DNA from: Winogradskyella sp.
GTDB taxonomy: Bacteria; Bacteroidota; Bacteroidia; Flavobacteriales; Flavobacteriaceae
Assembly: GCA_028383925.1 (NCBI GenBank)
Contig: JAOEWO010000003.1
Location: forward strand, 89,437 to 153,436
DNA: 64,000 nt
Direction of reading: 5' to 3'
The notes under the pieces were generated by a model. That model saw only the letters and a program-made list of their open reading frames with translations, did no database searches and was not told the origin of the DNA. The translations under genes were made by a program, and so were the position numbers. This document shows positions 55,121 to 63,920 of this stretch, in pieces; position 1 is the first letter of the stretch, and every line of letters starts with the position of its first letter.

Positions 55121-56143
55121 ATGACCAAGAGGATTTTTACCTTATTTTTATTACTTATTGCTTTACCATTGTTTGCACAATTGGGTGGTGGTTCTACATA
55201 TCAATTTTTAAATTTAGTATCTTCTCCTAGGCAAGCAGCATTAGGTGGTAAGATTATTACTAATTTTGATAGTGACGTTACTGAAGCATTGTACAACCCA
55301 GCATCTATTAATGGGCAAATGCATAACCAAGCAGCATTTAACTATTCTAATTATTTAGGTGGCATAAGTTATGGTACTGCAGCTTATGCTTACACTTGGG
55401 ACAGGCATGTGCAAACCTTTCACTTTGGGGTTACTTACATTAATTATGGTTCTTTTGATGGGTATGATGTTAATGGAGTTTCAACCGGAACTTTTAGTGG
55501 TAACGAAGCTGCAATTTCTGCAGGTTATAATTACAATATCCCTTTTACAGATTTCTATATAGGTGCTAATGTTAAAATTATCACTTCTTTATTAGAGCAG
55601 TACAACTCCGTAGGTGGTGCTATAGATTTTGGCGCCATGTATATTAATGAAGATTTAGATTTTCATGCTGCATTAACAGTTCGTAATATAGGAACCCAGT
55701 TTACAACCTATGCTGGCCAAAATGAGCCTTTACCATTTGAAGTTAATTTTGGTATGTCTCAAACCCTAGAATATGTACCTTTAAGATGGCATGTTACTTT
55801 AGAGAATTTGCAACAATGGCCTATTGGCGTGCCTAACCCTGCGAGAGCGACTACAGATTTAGAGGGTAACCAAACACAAGATAAAGTTGGGTTTTTAAAT
55901 AATACGTTACGCCATCTTATTCTTGGTGCAGAATTGTTTCCAGAAGGTGGCTTTAATTTAAGATTGGGCTATAATTTTAGGCGTGCAGAAGAATTACGAA
56001 TTGTAGATCAAAGAAATTTTTCGGGCTTATCTGTAGGTGTTGGTATTAAGTTAAATAAAATGAAGTTTAGTTATACACATGCCAGATACACGAGTGCTTC
56101 AAACACTAGTTTTTTTGGATTGCAAATAGATTTAGATAATTAA
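55121..56143 (+). CDS. porQ: Type IX secretion system protein PorQ
   Basis: A 340-residue outer-membrane protein (signal MTKRIFTLFLLLIALPLFA). The mature protein starts with the PorQ motif (LGGGSTYQFLNLVSSPRQAALGG) and TEALYNPA; the whole is a porin-like barrel. PorQ is part of the type IX secretion and attachment machinery that recognises C-terminal sorting domains such as that of the 2134-7596 protein. The position next to cmk is conserved in Bacteroidota. Confidence 0.9.
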   Translation: MTKRIFTLFLLLIALPLFAQLGGGSTYQFLNLVSSPRQAALGGKIITNFDSDVTEALYNPASINGQMHNQAAFNYSNYLGGISYGTAAYAYTWDRHVQTFHFGVTYINYGSFDGYDVNGVSTGTFSGNEAAISAGYNYNIPFTDFYIGANVKIITSLLEQYNSVGGAIDFGAMYINEDLDFHAALTVRNIGTQFTTYAGQNEPLPFEVNFGMSQTLEYVPLRWHVTLENLQQWPIGVPNPARATTDLEGNQTQDKVGFLNNTLRHLILGAELFPEGGFNLRLGYNFRRAEELRIVDQRNFSGLSVGVGIKLNKMKFSYTHARYTSASNTSFFGLQIDLDN

Positions 56144-56144
56144 T

Positions 56145-56828
56145 ATGAAAAAAATTATCATCGCTATAGATGGATTTTCATCTACAGGAAAAAGTACCAT
56201 TGCTAAACAGTTAGCCAATAAACTTAACTATATCTATGTAGATACAGGTGCCATGTATAGGGCAGTAACCTATTTTGCTTTAGAGCATAATTTTATAGGT
56301 GACAGTTTTTTTTATTCAGAAAAATTAATAGAACACCTCAATCAAATTACAATAACATTTAAGTTTAATACTGTTAAGGGATTTGCTGAGGTTTATTTAA
56401 ATGGTAAAAATATTGAAGCCGAAATTAGAACTTTACGCGTTTCTCAGTATGTTAGTCCTGTTGCAACATTATCTGCCGTAAGACGAAAATTAGTAGAGCA
56501 ACAACAACTTATGGGTAAAGATAAAGGTATTGTAATGGATGGTCGCGATATTGGTACGGTTGTATTTCCCCATGCAGAACTTAAAATATATATGATAGCC
56601 TCTGCTGAGACTAGAGCAAAGCGCAGGTATAAAGAATTAGTAGAACGTGGAGATCATCTTAGTTACGAAGATGTTTTAGAAAACGTAACCACCAGAGACC
56701 GTATAGATTCTACAAGAGAAGATTCTCCATTGGTAAAAGCAGATGATGCCATAGAAATTGATAATTCGTTTTTAACAATAGAAGCACAGTTAGAGACGAT
56801 TCTTAATTTGGTAAGTCAACATATTTAA
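56145..56828 (+). CDS. cmk: Cytidylate kinase
   Basis: A 227-residue CMP kinase. The P-loop is GFSSTGKST (8-16), followed by VDTGAMYRA and DGRDIGTVVFPHAE; ETRAKRRYKEL is the LID region. It phosphorylates CMP and dCMP. It starts 1 bp after porQ ends and so is co-transcribed with it. A terminator follows. Confidence 0.94.
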   Translation: MKKIIIAIDGFSSTGKSTIAKQLANKLNYIYVDTGAMYRAVTYFALEHNFIGDSFFYSEKLIEHLNQITITFKFNTVKGFAEVYLNGKNIEAEIRTLRVSQYVSPVATLSAVRRKLVEQQQLMGKDKGIVMDGRDIGTVVFPHAELKIYMIASAETRAKRRYKELVERGDHLSYEDVLENVTTRDRIDSTREDSPLVKADDAIEIDNSFLTIEAQLETILNLVSQHI

Positions 56829-56832
56829 AAAT

Positions 56833-56860
56833 AAAAAAGCGACCATTGGTCGCTTTTTTA
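56833..56860. terminator. Bidirectional terminator after cmk
   Basis: GCGACCA (56839-56845) pairs with TGGTCGC (56847-56853), flanked by A and T tracts. The convergent Kbp-like gene ends just after it. Confidence 0.85.
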
Positions 56861-56880
56861 TTTTAGTATGTTTTATCTAA

Positions 56881-57258
56881 TTAAAGATTAGGAATAATTA
56901 ATTCTTGATCTGGATGTATAACATCAGGATTTTTAAGAATATCAGAATTTGCCGTAAAGATGTCTTTATATTTCATTGCATCACCGTAATAGTGTTTTGC
57001 AATTTTGCCTAAAGTGTCACCAGAAGCAACAGTATGTCTAGCATACACTGTTTCGTCAGCTACTTTAATATCAGCAATAAGATCTGTTGGGTTGTCACCT
57101 CCATTAGCTTTAATCTTATCCCAAAGTAAGTTTTTTTCGTATTGCGTTGCTGCAGTACCTTCAATTTTTAAGATGCCGTTAGTTTCAGTAACGTTTCCGT
57201 TTTGGATGTTTAAAGATTCTCCTAAGTCTAAAACATCTTGGTATTTTGCTCTAACCAT
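56881..57258 (-). CDS. Kbp/YgaU-like protein with BON-type and LysM domains
   Basis: A 125-residue protein without a signal peptide. The N-terminal half is BON-like (NVTETNGILKIEGTAATQYEKN) and the C-terminal half is a LysM module (HTVASGDTLGKIAKHYYGDAM, about 75-123). This is the plan of the E. coli potassium-binding protein Kbp, a cytosolic K+ sensor. K+ binding here is inference; it could bind peptidoglycan if exported by an unseen signal. Confidence 0.8.
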   Translation of the reverse strand: MVRAKYQDVLDLGESLNIQNGNVTETNGILKIEGTAATQYEKNLLWDKIKANGGDNPTDLIADIKVADETVYARHTVASGDTLGKIAKHYYGDAMKYKDIFTANSDILKNPDVIHPDQELIIPNL

Positions 57259-57393
57259 AATTGTAAGTGTTTTTAAGTATTAATAGTCTTGTAAATATAT
57301 CAATTAAATGGCAAACTTTATCTGTGTTGGCCTTCATATTGATACACTATTAATAAGACACAGGTAATTTATTGAAGTCACATCATTTAGTGT

Positions 57394-57424
57394 TTGGTTT
57401 TCAGAATAATAAATAGTACTTTTG
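57394..57424 (+). promoter_or_regulatory. Promoter of rpsA
   Basis: TTG (57394-57396), 20 nt, then TACTTTTG (57417-57424), an exact TAnnTTTG. It gives a leader of about 115 nt before the ATG at 57543. Confidence 0.7.
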
Positions 57425-57542
57425 CGCTCCTTTTTAGTGAATTTGAGAAAGTAGAAAAGGGCTAAACAAATTTAATTAATAACTTCTGTAGATTTTTCGC
57501 TAATCTTTCAAAACTTACAGAATACAAATTTTTATTCAGCAA
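57425..57542 (+). promoter_or_regulatory. rpsA leader with a possible regulatory hairpin
   Basis: A long leader in a genome where leaders are short. TTCTGTA (57484-57490) pairs with TACAGAA (57516-57522) across a 25-nt loop. S1 represses its own mRNA in other bacteria; a similar mechanism here is only a possibility. Confidence 0.35.
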
Positions 57543-59378
57543 ATGTCTGAAAAAGAAACAAAACAAGCTGAGGTTGAAGCAACTGACGCAGTAACAGTAG
57601 AAGCTCCTGTAGTATCTGAAGCTCAAGCAAATCCAGAAAAATTCTTAGCAGATTTCGATTGGCACAATTACGAAGAAGGAATTGAGCAAGTTGAAGACAC
57701 TAAATTAGTCGAATTTGAAAAGTTAGTATCAGAAAACTTCGTTGACACATTAGATGACGAAGTTGTAGAAGGTGTTGTAATTCATCTTTCTGATAGAGAT
57801 GCTATCATTGACATTAATGCAAAGTCTGAAGGTGTAATTTCTCTTAATGAGTTCCGTTACAATCCAGATCTTAAAGTTGGTGACAAAGTAGAAGTATTAA
57901 TTGATGTGCGTGAAGATGCAACTGGTCAATTAGTATTATCGCACAGAAAAGCTAGAGTAATCAAAGCTTGGGATCGTGTAAACAATGCACATGATACTGG
58001 CGAAATCGTAAATGGTTTTGTAAAATGTAGAACTAAAGGTGGTATGATCGTTGACGTATTTGGTATAGAAGCATTCTTACCAGGTTCTCAAATTGATGTG
58101 AAGCCAATTAGAGATTACGATCAGTATGTAAATAAAACTATGGAATTTAAAGTGGTTAAAATCAACCACGAATTCAAAAACATAGTTGTTTCTCATAAAG
58201 CTTTAATTGAAGCAGATATTGAAGAGCAAAAGAAAGAAATCATTGGTCAACTAGAAAAAGGACAAGTATTAGAAGGTATTGTAAAAAATATTACTTCTTA
58301 TGGTGTGTTTATAGATTTAGGTGGTGTAGATGGTTTAGTTCACATTACAGATTTATCTTGGTCTCGTATCAACCATCCAAATGAGATTGTTGAGTTAGAT
58401 CAGAAATTAAATGTTGTAATCCTTGATTTTGATGAAAACAAATCAAGAATTCAATTAGGTCTTAAGCAATTATCTAAGCATCCTTGGGAAGCTTTAGGTG
58501 AAACGGTGAAGATTGGTGATAAAGTAAAAGGTAAAGTTGTTGTAATCGCAGATTACGGTGCATTTATTGAAGTTGAAGAAGGTGTAGAAGGTTTAGTTCA
58601 CGTTAGTGAAATGTCTTGGTCTACGCATTTACGTTCTGCTCAAGATTTTGTATCTGTAGGTGATGAAATTGAAGCAGTAATCTTAACTTTAGATAGAGAA
58701 GATCGTAAAATGTCTCTTGGTATTAAGCAATTAACGCCAGATCCATGGACAGATATTACTACTAAATACCCTGTAGATTCTAAGCACACAGGTATTGTAC
58801 GTAACTTTACAAACTTTGGGGTTTTTGTTGAATTAGAAGAAGGTATTGACGGATTAATTTATATCTCAGATTTATCTTGGACTAAGAAAATTAAGCACCC
58901 ATCTGAGTTCTGTAACGTAGGTGATACATTAGATGTAGTTGTATTAGAGTTAGACGTTGAAGGACGTAAACTATCTTTAGGACACAAACAAACTACAGAT
59001 AACCCTTGGGATAAGTACGAAACTGAATTTGCTTTAGAGTCTGTGCACAAAGCTGCAATAACAGAAATGGTAGATAAAGGAGCAACAATAGAATTTAACG
59101 AAGATATCGTTGCATTTATTCCGGCACGTCACTTAGAGAAAGAAGATGGTTCTAAACTTGGTAAAGGTGAAGAAGCAGAATTTAAGATCATTGAATTTAA
59201 TAAAGAATTCAAGCGTGTTGTAGCATCTCATACAGCAGTATTTAGAGCTGAAGAAGCTAAAATCGTTAAGCAAGCTGTTAGAAAACAGGAAGCTCAAGCG
59301 GCAGAAGCTAAACCAACTCTTGGTGATGCAAATGATGCTTTACAAGCACTTAAAGATAAAATGGACGGGAAGAAATAA
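57543..59378 (+). CDS. rpsA: 30S ribosomal protein S1
   Basis: A 611-residue protein with an acidic N-terminal extension (about 1-60) and six S1/OB-fold domains (for example KGKVVVIADYGAFIEVEEG, about residues 330-395; another at about 240-305, LEGIVKNITSYGVFIDLGGV). S1 binds mRNA and helps initiate translation, which matters in a genome lacking Shine-Dalgarno sites. The C-terminal tail is alanine- and lysine-rich. It has its own promoter and a terminator. Confidence 0.95.
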   Translation: MSEKETKQAEVEATDAVTVEAPVVSEAQANPEKFLADFDWHNYEEGIEQVEDTKLVEFEKLVSENFVDTLDDEVVEGVVIHLSDRDAIIDINAKSEGVISLNEFRYNPDLKVGDKVEVLIDVREDATGQLVLSHRKARVIKAWDRVNNAHDTGEIVNGFVKCRTKGGMIVDVFGIEAFLPGSQIDVKPIRDYDQYVNKTMEFKVVKINHEFKNIVVSHKALIEADIEEQKKEIIGQLEKGQVLEGIVKNITSYGVFIDLGGVDGLVHITDLSWSRINHPNEIVELDQKLNVVILDFDENKSRIQLGLKQLSKHPWEALGETVKIGDKVKGKVVVIADYGAFIEVEEGVEGLVHVSEMSWSTHLRSAQDFVSVGDEIEAVILTLDREDRKMSLGIKQLTPDPWTDITTKYPVDSKHTGIVRNFTNFGVFVELEEGIDGLIYISDLSWTKKIKHPSEFCNVGDTLDVVVLELDVEGRKLSLGHKQTTDNPWDKYETEFALESVHKAAITEMVDKGATIEFNEDIVAFIPARHLEKEDGSKLGKGEEAEFKIIEFNKEFKRVVASHTAVFRAEEAKIVKQAVRKQEAQAAEAKPTLGDANDALQALKDKMDGKK

Positions 59379-59444
59379 TATAACTCCTTTTACTTAAGCT
59401 GAATTTGTTTCAGTAAAAAGAGGAATCTCATCCTAATAAATTTC

Positions 59445-59476
59445 AAAGTCTCTCGATTTTTCGAGAGGCTTTTTTT
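59445..59476 (+). terminator. Terminator after rpsA
   Basis: A 10-bp stem, AGTCTCTCGA (59447-59456) with TCGAGAGGCT (59461-59470), around a T4 loop, followed by T7. Confidence 0.9.
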
Positions 59477-59523
59477 GTTTAATCTAGTCTGGCTTAGCAT
59501 ACATATGCTTTAAATAAAAAGCA

Positions 59524-59553
59524 TTGCAAACCAAAAATATTATCCTAACTTTG
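59524..59553 (+). promoter_or_regulatory. Promoter of the pyrR-pyrB operon
   Basis: TTG (59524-59526), exactly 19 nt, then TAACTTTG (59546-59553). This is the clearest consensus promoter in the window; the leader is about 20 nt. Confidence 0.85.
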
Positions 59554-59578
59554 CAACACAACAACGCTAGCATATCTT

Positions 59579-60118
59579 ATGAGTCAAAAAGTATTACTCA
59601 ATTCTAAAGAAGTTAATATAGCGCTTCATAGGTTGGCTTGCCAACTTATAGAGAATCACGATGATTTTTCTGATACTGTACTAATTGGTATTCAGCCAAG
59701 AGGGCGTTTTTTAGCAGATCGTTTAGCTCAAGTTTTATCTAAAGACTATAAAATTAAAAATGTGCAATTAGGCCATTTAGATATTACATTTTTTAGAGAT
59801 GATTTTAGACGAGGCCAAAAACCATTAGAAGCAAATACCACCATTATAGATTTTATTGTTGAAGATAAAAACGTTGTGTTTATTGATGACGTCTTATATA
59901 CAGGTAGAAGCATTCGCTCTGCGCTAACTGCAATACAGTCTTTTGGAAGACCAAAAAACGTAGAATTATTGACCTTAATAGACCGTAGGTTTAGTCGTCA
60001 TTTACCCATACAACCTAATTATAGAGGTCGCCAAGTAGATGCTATAGATAACCAACGTGTTAAAGTAAATTGGGTAGAAAATGAAGGCGAAGACGCAGTG
60101 TATTTAATAGATAAGTAA
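59579..60118 (+). CDS. pyrR: PyrR, pyrimidine operon regulator/uracil phosphoribosyltransferase
   Basis: A 179-residue PRTase-fold protein with the PRPP-binding motif VVFIDDVLYTGRSIR. PyrR binds leader RNA or acts as a uracil phosphoribosyltransferase. The next gene, pyrB, is a pyrimidine enzyme, consistent with this role. No anti-terminator/terminator pair was recognised between its promoter and ATG, so classical PyrR attenuation is not evident. Confidence 0.92.
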   Translation: MSQKVLLNSKEVNIALHRLACQLIENHDDFSDTVLIGIQPRGRFLADRLAQVLSKDYKIKNVQLGHLDITFFRDDFRRGQKPLEANTTIIDFIVEDKNVVFIDDVLYTGRSIRSALTAIQSFGRPKNVELLTLIDRRFSRHLPIQPNYRGRQVDAIDNQRVKVNWVENEGEDAVYLIDK

Positions 60119-60183
60119 AAGTGCGAAGCAATAATTATAAGCTGTAGGCTAATAGCCAAAGCTAAAAGCAAAAATGAAAAAAA

Positions 60184-61113
60184 ATGAGCGAGTTAAGTGT
60201 TAATCACTTATTAGGAATAAAATATCTTAATAAACAAGATATCAACCTTATTTTCGAAACTGCAGACCAGTTTAAAGAGGTTATTAACAGACCTATTAAA
60301 AAAGTGCCATCTCTTAGAGATATTACTATTGCTAATTTATTTTTTGAAAATTCTACAAGAACAAAATTATCTTTTGAGCTAGCAGAAAAACGATTGTCTG
60401 CGGATGTTATAAATTTTTCAGCAGCACAATCATCAGTTAAAAAAGGAGAAACGCTTATAGATACCGTTAATAATATATTAGCAATGAAGGTAGATTTGGT
60501 TGTAATGCGTCACCCCAATCCTGGTGCAGGTGTATTTTTGTCTAAACATGTAAAAGCAAGTATTATTAATGCTGGTGATGGAGCCCACGAGCACCCAACA
60601 CAAGCTTTGTTAGATTCGTATTCAATAAGAGAAAAATTAGGTACTGTAAAAGGTAAAAATGTGGTTATTGTTGGTGATATTTTACACAGTCGTGTAGCGT
60701 TATCTAATATTTATGCTTTAAAACTACAAGGTGCAAATGTGATGGTGTGCGGGCCAAAAACACTATTACCAAAATACATAAAAGAGTTAGGTGTTAAAGT
60801 AGAGACCAATTTAAAAAAAGCTTTAGAGTGGTGCGATGTTGCCAATATGTTACGTGTGCAAAACGAACGTATGGATATTAGCTACTTTCCGTCAACTAGA
60901 GAGTATACCCAACAGTTTGGTATTAATAAAGCGCTTTTAGATAGTCTTAGTAAAGAGATTATAATAATGCACCCAGGTCCAATAAATCGCGGTGTAGAAA
61001 TAACAAGTGATGTTGCAGATTCTAAACAAGCAATTATTTTAGACCAAGTTGAGAATGGTGTTGCTGTAAGAATGGCTGTTATTTACCTCTTAGCATCAAA
61101 AATAAAACAATAG
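60184..61113 (+). CDS. pyrB: Aspartate carbamoyltransferase, catalytic subunit
   Basis: A 309-residue enzyme carrying the carbamoyl-phosphate motif STRTK (FFENSTRTKLSFE), HPTQALLD and HPGPINRGVE. It makes N-carbamoyl-aspartate in de novo pyrimidine synthesis. It lies 65 bp after pyrR and probably shares its promoter. The regulatory subunit PyrI is not seen beside it. Confidence 0.95.
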   Translation: MSELSVNHLLGIKYLNKQDINLIFETADQFKEVINRPIKKVPSLRDITIANLFFENSTRTKLSFELAEKRLSADVINFSAAQSSVKKGETLIDTVNNILAMKVDLVVMRHPNPGAGVFLSKHVKASIINAGDGAHEHPTQALLDSYSIREKLGTVKGKNVVIVGDILHSRVALSNIYALKLQGANVMVCGPKTLLPKYIKELGVKVETNLKKALEWCDVANMLRVQNERMDISYFPSTREYTQQFGINKALLDSLSKEIIIMHPGPINRGVEITSDVADSKQAIILDQVENGVAVRMAVIYLLASKIKQ

Positions 61114-61116
61114 ATT

Positions 61117-61449
61117 ATGATTGTAGATAAAAAAGGAAGTATCACCATTATTACACAAGAAAACACTTCTGTAAAAACCTTAGTAAGCCGTATCGAAGCA
61201 GATTATGATGCTTATAAAGACAATCATTTTATTGTAAACCTCTCAAGTTTAGATAGTATAGGTTTAGAAGAAATTGTAGAGTTTTTAAGATTAAGTAATA
61301 CACACAGAGCAGATAAAAAATCATTTGTTATTGTTTCTAATAAAGCCAATTTAGATGAAATGCCAGACGAAATATTAGTGGTGCCAACACTTAAAGAAGC
61401 ACACGATATTATTGAGATGGACGAAATTGAGAGAGATTTAGGGTTTTAA
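61117..61449 (+). CDS. STAS-like small protein upstream of rnz
   Basis: A 110-residue protein with alternating beta and alpha segments (IVNLSSLDSIGLEEIVEFLR, FVIVSNKANLDEMP) resembling STAS/anti-sigma-antagonist folds. No conserved phosphorylatable Ser is clear. It starts 3 bp after pyrB and ends 3 bp before rnz, so it is part of that operon. In flavobacteria such proteins are often found beside ribonuclease Z. Function unknown. Confidence 0.68.
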   Translation: MIVDKKGSITIITQENTSVKTLVSRIEADYDAYKDNHFIVNLSSLDSIGLEEIVEFLRLSNTHRADKKSFVIVSNKANLDEMPDEILVVPTLKEAHDIIEMDEIERDLGF

Positions 61450-61452
61450 TAA

Positions 61453-62358
61453 ATGAAATTAACCATACTTGGTTGTCATAGCGCAACACCGCGAACTAAC
61501 ACCAATCCTACAGCACAAATTTTAGAGATTAAAAACCATATGTTTTTAATAGATTGTGGTGAAGGTACTCAAGTAGAATTAAGACGTAATAAAGTAAAGT
61601 TTGCTAGAGTTAAACATATTTTTATTTCTCACCTTCATGGTGATCATTATTTTGGTTTGGTTGGTCTTATTAGTACGTTTCGTCTTTTAACAAGAGAGAC
61701 AGAACTTCATATTTATGCACCAAAAGGGCTAAAGGAAGTAATTACAATTCAAATGAAACTATCTAATTCATGGACTAATTACCCTTTAGTTTTTCATGAG
61801 TTAACCTCAAAAAAAACGCAATTAATATATGAAGATGATAAAGTAGAGGTACATACCATTCCTTTAGATCATCGTATTTATACCAATGGTTTTCTTTTTA
61901 AAGAAAAAGAAAACGAACGTAAATTAAAGATGAATGCTATATTAAAAGCCAATATAAATATAGCTTATTACAGAAAATTAAAACAAGGTGCAGACGTAGA
62001 AAATGACGATGGTGTTTTAATTAAAAATAAGGATGTAACAAAAGATCCTATACCTGCTAAAAGTTATGCGTTTTGTAGTGATACGGCTTATAACGAATCT
62101 ATAATTCCTATTATAAAAGAGGTATCTGTACTGTATCACGAATCTACGTTTTTAGATAAGAATGAAGCATTATGCATCCCAACAAAACACAGCACAGCAA
62201 AACAGGCTGCTACAATTGCAAAAAAAGCCAATGCAGGTACATTAGTGCTTGGTCATTATTCTACACGTTACGATGGTTATACTGCTTTTAAAACAGAAGC
62301 ACAAACAGTTTTTGAAAATGTACTTTTAGCAAAAGATGGTAAATCTTTTGAATTTTAA
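61453..62358 (+). CDS. rnz: Ribonuclease Z
   Basis: A 301-residue tRNA 3'-processing endonuclease of the metallo-beta-lactamase fold. The zinc motif is SHLHGDHYFG (H60, H62, D64, H65), and further ligands are in FCSDTAYNE and LGHYSTRY. It removes 3' trailers from tRNA precursors, which is required because the tRNAs in this window do not encode CCA. Its position after pyrB and a STAS-like gene suggests an operon. Confidence 0.93.
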   Translation: MKLTILGCHSATPRTNTNPTAQILEIKNHMFLIDCGEGTQVELRRNKVKFARVKHIFISHLHGDHYFGLVGLISTFRLLTRETELHIYAPKGLKEVITIQMKLSNSWTNYPLVFHELTSKKTQLIYEDDKVEVHTIPLDHRIYTNGFLFKEKENERKLKMNAILKANINIAYYRKLKQGADVENDDGVLIKNKDVTKDPIPAKSYAFCSDTAYNESIIPIIKEVSVLYHESTFLDKNEALCIPTKHSTAKQAATIAKKANAGTLVLGHYSTRYDGYTAFKTEAQTVFENVLLAKDGKSFEF

Positions 62359-62443
62359 TACCTCTTTAGAAACGCTTTTCTATTTTGTGTTATTAAACTT
62401 GTTTTATTTTCTTAATCTATGCCGAAACCTCAAAATTCATAAT

Positions 62444-62451
62444 TAACTTTG
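62444..62451 (+). promoter_or_regulatory. -7 box (TAACTTTG) for pdxH
   Basis: An exact TAnnTTTG match about 65 nt before the pdxH ATG; no -33 TTG at ideal distance was found. Confidence 0.45.
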
Positions 62452-62516
62452 TTTTCTTATTTACAGACTGTTTTGTTAACCAACCATGTCTGTACTAATA
62501 ATAACTATCTATTTTT

Positions 62517-63164
62517 ATGGAAAAAGACTTAAGTAACTACAGAAAATCATACGAAAAAGGTGAATTGTTGTTAGACAATGCACCCGAAAACCCTATAGAA
62601 TTATTTAGAAACTGGTTTATCGAAGTAGACACTCACTTTAATGTAGGTGAGACTAATGCCATGACGATTTCTACAATTGGGCTAGATGGTTTCCCTAAGA
62701 GTAGAGTAGTGCTACTAAAAAAATACACACACGAAGGTTTTATTTTTTATACCAATTATAAAAGTGAAAAAGGCAGAGCTATAGAAGCTAACCCTAATAT
62801 TTGTTTATCTTTTTTTTGGCCAGCAGCAGAGCGTCAAATAATTATTAAAGGAAAAGCAGAAAAGATTGCTAAAAATTTAAGCGATGGTTATTTTGAATCA
62901 CGACCAAGAGGGAGTCAACTCGGTGCAATAGTTTCTAATCAGAGTGAAGTTATTAAAAATAGAACTGAGTTAGAACAAAAGTTAAAAGCTTTAGAAACCC
63001 ACCACGATGGTAATGTTATTGAACGACCAGACTATTGGGGAGGTTTTATTGTAAAACCAGTAGAATTAGAGTTTTGGCAAGGACGCCCCAACCGATTACA
63101 TGACAGAATACGCTATAAACTTAAAGCTGATTACGATTGGCAAATTGATAGATTAGCGCCATAA
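62517..63164 (+). CDS. pdxH: Pyridoxamine 5'-phosphate oxidase
   Basis: A 215-residue FMN enzyme that oxidises PNP or PMP to PLP. Family motifs include SRVVLLKKYTHEGFIFYTNY, SFFWPAAERQI and the C-terminal FWQGRPNRLHDRIRY. PLP is the cofactor for RocD and the cysteine desulfurase of this window. The length is normal. Confidence 0.95.
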   Translation: MEKDLSNYRKSYEKGELLLDNAPENPIELFRNWFIEVDTHFNVGETNAMTISTIGLDGFPKSRVVLLKKYTHEGFIFYTNYKSEKGRAIEANPNICLSFFWPAAERQIIIKGKAEKIAKNLSDGYFESRPRGSQLGAIVSNQSEVIKNRTELEQKLKALETHHDGNVIERPDYWGGFIVKPVELEFWQGRPNRLHDRIRYKLKADYDWQIDRLAP

Positions 63165-63205
63165 GAGCAATTTTATTTCACCGACAAACAGTTGTTTTTT
63201 ATTGT

Positions 63206-63274
63206 TGAAATACACTATTTTTATGTCTAAGAGTGTATTTCATCGATGTTTTGCAATTAAATTCGATGAAATAC
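63206..63274. promoter_or_regulatory. Three mutually complementary GAAATACA repeats upstream of the CAP gene
   Basis: Copy A (TGAAATACACT, 63206-63216) is exactly complementary to the middle copy (AGTGTATTTCA, 63232-63242), and the middle copy extended (GTATTTCATCGA, 63235-63246) is exactly complementary to the third (TCGATGAAATAC, 63263-63274). The middle copy can pair with either outer copy, but not with both, so alternative hairpins are possible if transcribed. They may equally be operators for a dimeric regulator. They are in the pdxH-CAP spacer. Confidence 0.6.
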
Positions 63275-63361
63275 ATGCTTTTAATCGATTTTAACATTTT
63301 ATTAACATTTAAACAAAAGTAGGCTTCTATTTTAGTATTCCCAAACCTAAATTACCTACTT

Positions 63362-63859
63362 ATGAATGTTTCTAAACTGTTGCCAATTTTGGCTATTGTA
63401 GCCTTGTTAAGCTTTACATCTTGTTCTACTGATAATGTAAGTGAAGATAAAATTAATGCTATAGAAGTACCTGTAGCACCACAAGCCAAGTTAATAGAAA
63501 TAGAGATTATGGAGCTTATTAATGCCCACAGAATTAATAGAGGTTTAAGTGCTTTACAAAACCATAATACTGTAAAAGCAGTGGCATCTACACATACAGA
63601 ATATATGATAGCGGTAAATGATGTATCTCACGATAATTTCTTTTTAAGAAAAGAAAGTTTACAAGCTAATGCTGCAGCAAACATTGTATCAGAGAATGTA
63701 GCATACGGATTTAGTTCAGCTCCTTCTGTTGTTAATGCTTGGTTAAATAGTCCAAATCATAAAGATAATATAGAAGGTGATTATACTGATTTTGATATCT
63801 CAGCAGAACAAAATAATGAAGGTAAATGGTATTTTACAAATATGTTTATTAAGCGTTAG
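63362..63859 (+). CDS. CAP/SCP-domain lipoprotein
   Basis: A 165-residue lipoprotein (MNVSKLLPILAIVALLSFTSC, lipidated Cys21) with a CAP domain (about 42-165, ELINAHRINRGLSALQNHN, VASTHTEYM, SENVAYGF, WLNSPNHKDNI). CAP proteins of the SCP/PR-1 type include lipid-binding and nuclease/protease-like activities; the bacterial function is unsettled. The gene stands alone with a terminator and lies downstream of unusual repeats. Confidence 0.9.
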   Translation: MNVSKLLPILAIVALLSFTSCSTDNVSEDKINAIEVPVAPQAKLIEIEIMELINAHRINRGLSALQNHNTVKAVASTHTEYMIAVNDVSHDNFFLRKESLQANAAANIVSENVAYGFSSAPSVVNAWLNSPNHKDNIEGDYTDFDISAEQNNEGKWYFTNMFIKR

Positions 63860-63892
63860 ATTTTAATAAAAAAATTTAATTTATAGCCCTAT

Positions 63893-63920
63893 AAAAAGCC
63901 ACATTAAATGTGGCTTTTTT
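63893..63920 (+). terminator. Terminator after CAP-domain gene
   Basis: A 13-bp perfect stem, AAAAAGCCACATT (63893-63905) with AATGTGGCTTTTT (63907-63919), followed by T. The remaining 80 bp of the window show no gene. Confidence 0.9.
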
